Shown here: positions 1-4,775 of the stretch, piece after piece
How the letters are laid out: the number at the start of each line of letters is the position of its first letter
Numbering within the stretch: the stretch's first letter is position 1
Assembly (NCBI GenBank): GCA_947383645.1
Contig: CANDEH010000097.1
Location: 1-8,485, forward strand
Length of the DNA stretch: 8,485 nucleotides
Origin: an uncultured Clostridia bacterium
GTDB lineage: Bacteria; Bacillota; Clostridia; Oscillospirales; Oscillospiraceae
Direction: 5' to 3'
Notes under the pieces: generated by a model
Databases searched by the model: none
The model's input: the letters and a program-made list of their open reading frames with translations, nothing else
What the model was told of the DNA's origin: nothing
Program-made: the position numbers and the translations under genes

Positions 1-57
1 TTTCCCGCGTGGGAAAAGTACCTCGCCCCGGGGGGCGAAACTCCCCGTCCCCCCCCC
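1..57. repeat. GC-rich intergenic direct repeat, copy A
   Basis: This is the first of two near-identical copies of a roughly 57-base unit; the second begins at 177. It opens with the inverted repeat TTTCCC-GCGT-GGGAAA, continues through a CGCCCCGGGGGGCG segment and ends in a run of nine C. Compared with copy B there is one substitution (G for A at position 34) and a C-run one base shorter. The left end is cut by the window edge, so the true unit may be longer. It is followed by a perfect palindrome, GCCGCGGGCCCGCGGC, at 58-73. No coding role is apparent. Confidence 0.85.
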
Positions 58-126
58 GCCGCGGGCCCGCGGCCTTCGCGGCACCGGGCCAACGATACCC
101 CCTGCAAGTCCCGGAGACAAATCAAA

Positions 127-156
127 GGGAGGCCGGCCCAAATGAGCCGGCCTCCC
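127..156 (-). terminator. Hairpin between the two repeats, possible terminator
   Basis: GGGAGGCCGGC (127-137) pairs perfectly with GCCGGCCTCCC (146-156), an 11-base stem around an 8-base loop. Read on the minus strand it is followed by TTTGATTTGT, a moderately U-rich tail, which fits a Rho-independent terminator for transcription leaving the chemoreceptor gene. It lies about 130 bases past the stop codon, so it may be a back-up terminator. Confidence 0.6.
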
Positions 157-176
157 TAAGCGCGCTTTTAGACACT

Positions 177-234
177 TTTCCCGCGTGGGAAAAGTACCTC
201 GCCCCGGGGAGCGAAACTCCCCGTCCCCCCCCCC
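177..234. repeat. GC-rich intergenic direct repeat, copy B
   Basis: Second copy of the unit at 1-57, 176 bases downstream. Its left part forms the hairpin ACTTTTCCC-GCGT-GGGAAAAGT (174-195, 9-base stem, 4-base loop), and it ends in a run of ten C. Just after it, CCCGCGG and CCGCGGG at about 232-247 form a further short inverted repeat. Both copies lie downstream of the minus-strand chemoreceptor gene. The near-identity in non-coding DNA suggests an interspersed repeat family or a recent local duplication. Confidence 0.85.
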
Positions 235-249
235 GCGGGAACCGCGGGA

Positions 250-279
250 AAAACAGGCTATGTACTGCGCCGCAGTACA
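250..279 (-). terminator. Hairpin immediately after the chemoreceptor stop codon
   Basis: TGTACTGC (261-268) and GCAGTACA (272-279) form a perfect 8-base stem with a 3-base loop, only four bases past the chemoreceptor stop codon. On the minus strand a run of T follows, but only about six bases after the stem, so termination here may be weak. It could instead protect the 3' end of the mRNA. Confidence 0.5.
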
Positions 280-283
280 AAAA

Positions 284-2257
284 TCAGTCCCTCGCCAGTA
301 CAAAGCTCTCCACCAGCTGCTTCAGGCTGGACGCCTCGGCGGACAGCTCCTCACTGGCGGCGGCGCTCTCCTGGGCGGTGGCGGAGTTGGTCTGCACCAC
401 GGCGGAGATCTGGTCCACCCCCTCGGTGACCTGGGCGATGGCGGCGGTCTGGTTCTCCACCGCTCCCACCACAATCTCCATCTGGGAGGTCACGTGGCCG
501 GCGTAGTAGCTGGTCCGCTCCAGGGACTCGGTGACCTTGCTCACCGCCTCGCCGCCCTCGTTCACCGCGTCGATGGAGCTGACGATCAGGTCCTTGGTGG
601 CCTTGGCCGCCTCGTCGGACTTGCTGGCCAGGTTCCGTACCTCGTCGGCCACCACGGCGAAGCCCTTGCCGGCGGCCCCGGCCCGGGCGGCCTCCACGGC
701 GGCGTTCAACGCCAGAATGTTGGTCTGGAAGGCGATGTTCTCAATGGCGGCAATGATCTTGCTGATCTCCTCGGAGGAGGCGGAGATCTTCTCCATGGCC
801 GCGTTCAGCTCCTTCACGTGCTCCACGCTGATCCCCAGCTGGCCGCCGGCCTGCTCCACGTACTTGCCCGCCTCCTCGGCGGCCTGAGAGGTGCGCTGGG
901 CGCTCTGGGAGATGTCGGTGATGGTGGCCGCCAGCTCCTCCACGGCGCTGGCCTGCTCGGTGGCGCCCTGGGCCAGGGACTGGGCCCCATTGGACACCTG
1001 GGCGCTGGCGGAGGACACCTGACCGGCGGAGGCGTTGATCTGGCGCATGGCGCCGCTGAGCTCCACCTTCAGCGTCCGCATGGACAGCAGGATGCTCTGG
1101 AAGTCCCCCACGTAGGCATCCCGGTGGGCGGACTGGATATCCAGGTTCCGGTTGGCCATCTCGGTGAGGAGGTAGCGGATGTCCTTGATAATGGTCTGGA
1201 GTCCCGTCACCATCTCCGCCGTGGATCGGGTCAGCTCCGCGGTCTCATCCTGGCTGGTGGCCTCCGGCACCGGGGACTCCAGATCCCCCTGGACCAGCAG
1301 CTTCATCCGCTGGGCGCAGGCCTGCATGGGTACGCTGATGTTGCCGGAGAGCTTCAGGGCCACCACGATGGAGGCGGCGATGGAGGCGACCATCACCAGA
1401 ATGTCAATCAATATTCCAAAGTAGGTGTCTGTCAGGTAGTCCTTCTTCATGGCGGTGACAGCCACGCTCCAGCCGTCGGTGCCGTTTACCGGGGCGTAGG
1501 CGGCGTAGCGGGGACCGTCCTCGGCCTTGAAGCCGCCGAAGCCGTTCTCCCCCCGGCGCATGGCGGCGTGGATGGCGGCCAGACTCTTCAGAGAGGCGTC
1601 GCTCTGGGCCTCCTGCTCGATGTTCTGGGTGGTGATGGTGTCCAGGGTGATGTCGGCGATGGTGTCGCCGCTGCGGTTAATCATGTAGGCCCGGCTGGTC
1701 TCCCCCAGTTTGATGGAGGAGACGATGTCGTTAAGGAAGGTCTCCGGGGGCACGAAGTACACCACGCCCACGATGCGGCTGCCCTGCTGCCCGCCGTCGT
1801 AGAGGGGGGCGGCCACCATGATGGAGAGCTCCCCGGTGATCTTGCTGACGAGAGGCTCGGAGACGTAGACGTTGCCCTGCATGGCCTGGCGGACATACTC
1901 CCGGTCGGAGTAGTCCTTGCCGTCGAAGATGCTGTAGCCGTTCAGGGCGATGATGTTGCCCCGCTGGAAGTTGTGCATCTCACAGCGCTCGTTGATGATG
2001 GCCTGCTTCTCCGAAAGAGGCACGTCGTCGTCGGAGAGCTGGGGGACGCAGCCGGTGTCCATCGCCACGTTTTTATAGGCGGTGAGCTCCTGCTCGATGC
2101 GCTCAGCGGCCAGCACGGCGGTCTCGCTCATGAGCTGGTCCACCGTGGCCACGGTGCTGCGGTAGTTCAGGGCGATGCTGGCGCCCCCCACAGCGAACAG
2201 GGCGACCAGGACAGTCGCCATCAGGCAGACGGTAATCTTTTTGCGGATACTTTTCAT
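284..2257 (-). CDS. Methyl-accepting chemotaxis protein with extracellular dCache-type sensor
   Basis: Transmembrane chemoreceptor of 657 residues that passes ligand signals to CheA/CheW to bias flagellar rotation. From the N-terminus: a basic start, TM1 (about 8-31), an extracellular sensor (about 32-278) with a dCache-like segment DYSDREYVRQAMQG...SEP near 115-135, TM2 (about 282-304), a HAMP region (about 305-360) with a second HAMP-like stretch, then a long helical signalling domain. The hairpin tip that binds CheA/CheW is textbook: IAFQTNILALNAAVEAARAG (about 508-527), then GKGFAVVADEVRNLA. No CheR-binding pentapeptide is visible at the C-terminus (SFVLARD). The ATG at 2257 is chosen because GAGGTG lies 7 bases upstream; the TTG start at 2272 sits inside that ribosome site. 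The ligand is unknown. No other chemotaxis gene is in the window, so it is an orphan receptor locus. Confidence 0.95.
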   Translation of the reverse strand: MKSIRKKITVCLMATVLVALFAVGGASIALNYRSTVATVDQLMSETAVLAAERIEQELTAYKNVAMDTGCVPQLSDDDVPLSEKQAIINERCEMHNFQRGNIIALNGYSIFDGKDYSDREYVRQAMQGNVYVSEPLVSKITGELSIMVAAPLYDGGQQGSRIVGVVYFVPPETFLNDIVSSIKLGETSRAYMINRSGDTIADITLDTITTQNIEQEAQSDASLKSLAAIHAAMRRGENGFGGFKAEDGPRYAAYAPVNGTDGWSVAVTAMKKDYLTDTYFGILIDILVMVASIAASIVVALKLSGNISVPMQACAQRMKLLVQGDLESPVPEATSQDETAELTRSTAEMVTGLQTIIKDIRYLLTEMANRNLDIQSAHRDAYVGDFQSILLSMRTLKVELSGAMRQINASAGQVSSASAQVSNGAQSLAQGATEQASAVEELAATITDISQSAQRTSQAAEEAGKYVEQAGGQLGISVEHVKELNAAMEKISASSEEISKIIAAIENIAFQTNILALNAAVEAARAGAAGKGFAVVADEVRNLASKSDEAAKATKDLIVSSIDAVNEGGEAVSKVTESLERTSYYAGHVTSQMEIVVGAVENQTAAIAQVTEGVDQISAVVQTNSATAQESAAASEELSAEASSLKQLVESFVLARD

Positions 2258-2284
2258 CTCTCTGCACCTCAATCAAATGATGAT

Positions 2285-2300
2285 GGGCGCGGCCGCGCCC
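2285..2300. promoter_or_regulatory. 16-base GC palindrome in the chemoreceptor leader
   Basis: GGGCGCGGCCGCGCCC is a perfect palindrome between the predicted transcription start (about 2310) and the ribosome site of the chemoreceptor gene. In RNA it could form a short, very stable hairpin; as DNA it could be an operator downstream of the promoter. No U-run follows it, so it is not a normal terminator. Function is inferred from position only. Confidence 0.45.
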
Positions 2301-2316
2301 CTGGGGTTACAGGATT

Positions 2317-2346
2317 ATTATAAGAGCTCCCCCATGGTCTTGTCAA
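2317..2346 (-). promoter_or_regulatory. Sigma-A type promoter of the chemoreceptor gene
   Basis: On the minus strand a perfect TTGACA (-35, plus positions 2341-2346) is followed after 18 bases by a perfect TATAAT (-10, plus 2317-2322). Transcription would start near 2310, giving a leader of about 50 bases that contains the palindrome at 2285-2300 and the ribosome site at about 2265-2270. The gene therefore seems to use the housekeeping sigma factor rather than a flagellar sigma-28 promoter. Confidence 0.8.
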
Positions 2347-2533
2347 TGGCTGACAGGGGGATTTTAGCGGCGGAAGGACCGTCTTCCCGGCGGTCTCTCC
2401 CTCCCATGCGCTTTGATGCCGGTAAGTGCGTAAAACGGCGCCGCACAGCCGCAGGACCCCGTGCGGCCCGGGGGCAGCGACGCACGGTTATCTGTCTCAT
2501 CAAACGATTGGCAAAAATTATTTGAAAAAGGTC

Positions 2534-2562
2534 TTGCAATATTTTCCCGAGTGTGGTAATAT
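2534..2562 (+). promoter_or_regulatory. Promoter of tRNA-Pro
   Basis: TTGCAA (2534-2539) and TAATAT (2557-2562) are separated by exactly 17 bases. The predicted start near 2569 leaves a short leader of about 16 bases before the mature tRNA at 2585. Between this promoter and the chemoreceptor promoter (about 2347-2533) nothing else is recognisable except a weak inverted repeat, GCCGCAC (2440-2446) with GTGCGGC (2461-2467). Confidence 0.75.
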
Positions 2563-2584
2563 ACTTAAGCTGACAAGAGCAAAT

Positions 2585-2661
2585 CCGGGTGTGGCGAAGT
2601 TTGGTATCGCGCCTGAATGGGGTTCAGGAGGCCGCTGGTTCAAGTCCAGTCACTCGGACCA
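2585..2661 (+). tRNA. tRNA-Pro, anticodon GGG
   Basis: A complete 77-base cloverleaf can be folded by eye. The acceptor CCGGGTG (2585-2591) pairs with CACTCGG (2651-2657), with one G-U pair. The D stem is GCGA/TCGC, the anticodon stem CCTGA/TCAGG, the anticodon loop ATGGGGT (2617-2623) with anticodon GGG at 2619-2621. The T stem is GCTGG/CCAGT around TTCAAGT. The discriminator is A and CCA is encoded (2659-2661). The A32-U38 pair and G37 are typical of tRNA-Pro(GGG). It reads proline codon CCC and is transcribed alone. It marks the left edge of the AT-richer toxin islet; tRNA genes are common integration targets, but no attachment repeat was found. Confidence 0.95.
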
Positions 2662-2666
2662 CTGTC

Positions 2667-2726
2667 GGAGCACAGTTTGCTCCACGAAAAATCGGGCGCT
2701 CCCTTGCGGGAGCGCCCGATTTTTCG
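2667..2726 (+). terminator. Terminator of tRNA-Pro
   Basis: A 19-base perfect stem, CGAAAAATCGGGCGCTCCC (2685-2703) with its complement at 2708-2726, closes on a TTGC loop and ends in a T-run within the stem. The A-run and T-run on opposite sides mean it could also work on the other strand. A small extra hairpin, GGAGCA-CAGTT-TGCTCC (2667-2683), sits between the tRNA CCA end and the terminator and may help 3' processing. Confidence 0.92.
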
Positions 2727-2773
2727 CGCCGCTTTCGCGGGCGGAGAGGGGCCTCGTCAAACCGGGGCGCGCT

Positions 2774-2817
2774 GGCCGCCTTGCAGGCAGACCGTCAAGA
2801 GGGCGGCCTGCTTTTTT
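2774..2817 (+). terminator. Second terminator-like hairpin behind the tRNA
   Basis: GCAGGC (2783-2788) can pair with GCCTGC (2806-2811), which is directly followed by six T (2812-2817), a classic Rho-independent layout. An alternative stem, GGCCGCC (2774-2780) with GGCGGCC (2802-2808), shares bases with the first, so the two are mutually exclusive. No gene lies between this and the previous terminator. It may be the remains of an older transcription unit or a buffer insulating the downstream islet. Confidence 0.6.
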
Positions 2818-2881
2818 GCGGTTCTAATGTTTTTGTCGCCCCGAAACAGGCAACTCTACACTGATTTCTCTCTTTGAGCAG

Positions 2882-2898
2882 GAGAACCATTTGTTCTC
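2882..2898. promoter_or_regulatory. Inverted repeat upstream of the toxin-like gene
   Basis: GAGAAC (2882-2887) and GTTCTC (2893-2898) form a 6-5-6 dyad about 26 bases before the toxin start codon. It could be an operator or a small leader hairpin. No convincing -35/-10 pair was found between 2818 and 2923, although TATTAT at 2903-2908 could serve as a -10. Confidence 0.35.
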
Positions 2899-2923
2899 AC
2901 TGTATTATATAGGGAGAAAACAG

Positions 2924-3472
2924 ATGTATTTCAAGCGGTGGTCACCGGCACACACTCTCTGGAAATCAACAGCTCTGCATCGGGTCCAATGGATCCACCA
3001 TTCTGAAGGGAAAACGCATTGTTCGGAATGCCTGATGCTGGATGGATGCTTTTTCCAGCAGGGAAAAGCACCGCCCTGCCCGCACCATCCATATTGCCAC
3101 TGCACGCTGGAGGAAGTCGGGGATACGGTTGTATGGGCAAATGTCTTCGCATACAGCGACTACAGCAAATTTGATCCCTATTTATTCAATACACAAGGCA
3201 AATATCCCCACACAAAGGAAAAACTATTTGCACTATGGGGCTACACAGTTGAGGATGCGCCATGGTTACAGACTGAGATGGAGCGTCAGGCAAAAGAGAA
3301 GTATCTCAGGGGGGATTATACGCTCGGAAAGCTAAATAAAGATGGGCAGCGAATCTGCATTCGGATTGAAATTCCCCGGAAAAGTGGCAGTGGAACAGTT
3401 TCCTTTATATCAGGATGGATGGCAGAGCCAAATGGAAAATTGAGGTTGACAACGCCTTATGGAGGAAAATGA
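2924..3472 (+). CDS. Small toxin-like protein: phage-head type Cys/His motif plus DUF6883-like domain
   Basis: Predicted 182-residue cytoplasmic protein with no signal peptide or membrane segment. Residues 19-60 carry a Cys/His cluster: C33xxC36, then PxPHHPYCHC (51-60, with C52, H54, H55, C58, H59, C60). It resembles the zinc-like motif at the C-terminus of phage MuF/SPP1 gp7 head proteins. Residues about 77-178 (DYSKFDPYLFN, a central GY, ending in RLTTPY) resemble DUF6883, a domain often found at the C-terminus of polymorphic toxins. The long MuF N-terminus is absent, so this is a detached toxin module or fragment. The ATG at 2924 has AGGGAG 7 bases upstream; a TTG at 2891 is a possible alternative. 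It ends one base before the putative immunity gene, implying translational coupling. The toxin role is inferred and no catalytic residues can be named. Confidence 0.7.
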   Translation: MYFKRWSPAHTLWKSTALHRVQWIHHSEGKTHCSECLMLDGCFFQQGKAPPCPHHPYCHCTLEEVGDTVVWANVFAYSDYSKFDPYLFNTQGKYPHTKEKLFALWGYTVEDAPWLQTEMERQAKEKYLRGDYTLGKLNKDGQRICIRIEIPRKSGSGTVSFISGWMAEPNGKLRLTTPYGGK

Positions 3473-3473
3473 G

Positions 3474-3776
3474 ATGAAAATGATGGACTGCGTGGAAGTA
3501 ACCGTTGAGAAAGAGATTTATGCGAGAGATGGCGTGCACAGAGGGATGCAGGGGTGGATCTGTTTGGATCAGAAAACGGAAGGTTATTGGCTGGTCAATT
3601 TCCCGCAATGTGGCGAAAAAGATGACATTGCCGAAATTGATATTCGTGAAGAAGATCTGAAAGAGATTCCGATTATGCACGCTATTGTGAACGAGCAGAT
3701 CAAGGCGCAGTTTGAACGCAGCGGCCTTAAAGCGCCGTTCAGTATGGATGATGAGGTTTCTGACTATCTGATTTAG
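3474..3776 (+). CDS. Putative immunity protein, DUF4926-like, copy 1
   Basis: Predicted soluble protein of 100 residues. The N-terminal half has the look of a small SH3/KOW-like beta domain of the DUF4926 type: DCVEVTVEKEIYARDGV, then HRGMQGWI, then YWLVNFPQCGEKDD and an acidic EEDLKEI; the C-terminal third is helical. The start at 3474 is preferred because GGAGG lies 8 bases before it; the ATG at 3459 overlaps that site. It lies one base after the toxin-like stop codon, the usual toxin-then-immunity order, and is kept as a second copy at 3929. From this context it probably binds and neutralises the upstream product. The family call rests on motif similarity seen by eye, and the immunity role on gene order. 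Confidence 0.7.
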   Translation: MKMMDCVEVTVEKEIYARDGVHRGMQGWICLDQKTEGYWLVNFPQCGEKDDIAEIDIREEDLKEIPIMHAIVNEQIKAQFERSGLKAPFSMDDEVSDYLI

Positions 3777-3814
3777 CGCAACGCCTTATATCGAAACCGG
3801 GCCGTTTGTCACTG

Positions 3815-3916
3815 CATTTCAAGCGGTGGTCGCCGGCACACATTCTCTCTGAAATCAACGGTTTCGTATCGGGCTCAATGGGTCCATTTCTAAGGGAAAA
3901 CACGGTGTCCAGAATG
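3815..3916 (+). pseudogene. 5' remnant of a deleted toxin-like gene
   Basis: Bases 3819-3850 still encode FKRWSPAHIL, matching residues 3-12 of the toxin-like protein. The 24-base stretch that carries the ribosome site and ATG in unit 1 is missing, a one-base difference near 3849 shifts the frame, and the Cys/His motif and DUF6883-like domain are deleted. The remnant can be read from a TTG at 3806 into the second immunity gene as one 141-codon frame, but no ribosome site supports that start. Confidence 0.75.
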
Positions 3917-3928
3917 GAGAAAAATGGG

Positions 3929-4231
3929 ATGAAAATGATGGACTGTGTGGAAGTAACCGTTGAGAAAGAAATCTATGCGAGAGACGGCGTGCACAGAGGG
4001 ATGCAGGGATGGATATGCTTTGAGCAGCGTGCGGAAAACTATTGGCTGGTCAATTTTCCGCAGTGTGGTGAGAAAGATGATATTGCAACGATTTCGATTC
4101 AAGAGGCGGATTTGAAAGAGATCCCAATTATGCACGCTATTGTGAACGAGCAGATCAAGGCACAGTTTGAACGCAGCGGCCTTAAAGCGCTGTTCAGTAT
4201 GGATGATGAGGTTTCTGACTATCTGATTTAG
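3929..4231 (+). CDS. Putative immunity protein, DUF4926-like, copy 2 (paralogue)
   Basis: 100 residues, identical in length to copy 1 and differing at 10 positions by direct comparison. Nine of the ten fall in two short patches: residues 31-37 (LDQKTEG in copy 1, FEQRAEN here) and 54-60 (EIDIREE against TISIQEA). The start ATG at 3929 is the counterpart of 3474; the ribosome site is weaker (GGAGA against GGAGG). A longer in-frame TTG start at 3806 exists but would translate toxin debris. With its toxin deleted this is an orphan immunity gene, which may protect against a variant toxin from neighbouring strains. Expression would depend on read-through from unit 1 or an unseen promoter. Confidence 0.7.
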   Translation: MKMMDCVEVTVEKEIYARDGVHRGMQGWICFEQRAENYWLVNFPQCGEKDDIATISIQEADLKEIPIMHAIVNEQIKAQFERSGLKALFSMDDEVSDYLI

Positions 4232-4298
4232 CGCAACGCCTTATATCAAAACCGAGTGCGCCCGCCGGGATGCAGTTTGGTTTTGGACGCTTATTCCA

Positions 4299-4330
4299 GG
4301 GGGTAAGTCCTGTAAGGACTTACCCCCTTT
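4299..4330 (+). terminator. Terminator of the toxin/immunity region
   Basis: GGGGGTAAGTCCT (4299-4311) pairs perfectly with AGGACTTACCCCC (4315-4327), a 13-base stem with a tight 3-base loop, followed by only TTT. It lies 68 bases after the second immunity gene. The short T-run makes it a weak or Rho-assisted terminator; it could also be the foot of a mobile or repetitive sequence. Confidence 0.6.
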
Positions 4331-4410
4331 GGTATCATTGATTGCGCCGCCCTCCGCCTGCGGAAGACACTTGCAGGAGGAGTATACGGAATGTGCGGAC
4401 ACTGATTCCA

Positions 4411-4695
4411 TCAGGGGACGCAGCTTCCTGCCGTCCCCTGCGGGTATCGCTCCACACGGTCCGGCCAGTCTCGGACCAGGGCCTCGAAGAGCGCCGGCTG
4501 TTCTAATTGAAGGTTGTGTCCCGCGGTATCCGCTACGGCGAGGGTTGCTCTGGGGTATGTCTGTGCCAGCATCCACCGGTCGGCAAAGCCCACGCAGTCG
4601 TCCTGCCGCCCGCATACGAACAGCGACGGGCCCGAAAACTGCCGCCGGGCCAGGGCCTTGTCCACGTCAAAGGAGAGGCGGGACCGCTCCGTCAA
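4411..4695 (-). pseudogene. C-terminal remnant of an alpha/beta hydrolase
   Basis: Reads as the last 94 residues of an alpha/beta-hydrolase. SFDVDKALARRQFSGPSLFVC leads into GRQDDCVGF, which holds the expected catalytic-acid position after a beta strand. Then comes YPRATLAVADTAGHNLQLEQP with the catalytic His in AGHN, followed by LFEALVRDWPDRVE. A full enzyme of this family needs roughly 250-300 residues, with the nucleophile elbow (GxSxG) in the missing N-terminal part. Bases above 4695 show no hydrolase sequence; the transporter promoter begins at 4705. There is no ribosome site before the ATG at 4695. It is best read as a truncated, inactive gene cut by a deletion or rearrangement. Confidence 0.7.
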
Positions 4696-4704
4696 AAGAA
4701 CCTG

Positions 4705-4733
4705 TTGCTAAATTCCCCGCCATAGGTTATACT
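4705..4733 (+). promoter_or_regulatory. Promoter of the NSS transporter gene
   Basis: TTGCTA (4705-4710) and TATACT (4728-4733) are 17 bases apart. The start would be near 4740, giving a leader of about 36 bases before the ATG at 4776. The stretch 4331-4700 between the terminator and this promoter holds only the hydrolase remnant and no other recognisable signal. Confidence 0.7.
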
Positions 4734-4775
4734 GGAGGTGAGAAATCAGCAAAAAAACAACTCTTGAGGTGTACC

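Larger units (their letters stand above)
2897..3799 (+). repeat. Tandem unit 1 of the toxin/immunity duplication (full)
   Basis: This unit runs from TCACTG before the toxin start to AAACCG after the first immunity gene and carries the intact toxin-like and immunity genes. Unit 2 at 3809-4254 matches it at the left end (about 100 bases), across the whole immunity gene and for about 23 bases past its stop codon. Unit 1 has 24 bases (2907-2930) absent from unit 2, and about 431 bases (around 3031-3461) of toxin body that unit 2 lacks. Base composition is visibly more AT-rich than the flanking chemoreceptor and transporter genes. Confidence 0.85.
3809..4254 (+). repeat. Tandem unit 2 of the toxin/immunity duplication (toxin deleted)
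   Basis: Shortened second copy of 2897-3799. The left 100 or so bases match the toxin 5' region with substitutions and small indels. The sequence then jumps from the equivalent of position 3030 straight to the equivalent of 3459-3461 in front of the immunity gene, with ATG shared at the junction. The immunity gene and 23 trailing bases follow. The order of events (duplication, then toxin deletion) is inferred. Confidence 0.85.

Noticed and set aside
2258..2272. TTG start adding five residues to the chemoreceptor
   Set aside because: The TTG overlaps the ribosome site of the ATG at 2257.
185..2323. 712-codon open frame on the plus strand opposite the chemoreceptor
   Set aside because: It is the antisense shadow of a GC-rich gene: low-complexity Gly/His/Leu/Val-rich product, no domain, no ribosome site, and the opposite frame is an unambiguous MCP.
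4250..4257. ACCGAGTG, inverted match to the tRNA-Pro 3' end, as an attachment site
   Set aside because: Only eight bases match and in inverted orientation; integrase attachment repeats are direct and normally longer.
4241..4615. 124-codon minus-strand frame downstream of the immunity genes
   Set aside because: It overlaps the hydrolase remnant in another frame, runs through a hairpin terminator and has no protein-like motif that could be defended.
4329..4775. 149-codon N-terminal extension of the NSS transporter
   Set aside because: It starts at a TTG inside the terminator hairpin tail, covers the hydrolase remnant and the transporter promoter, and the family N-terminus starts at 4776 behind a good ribosome site.
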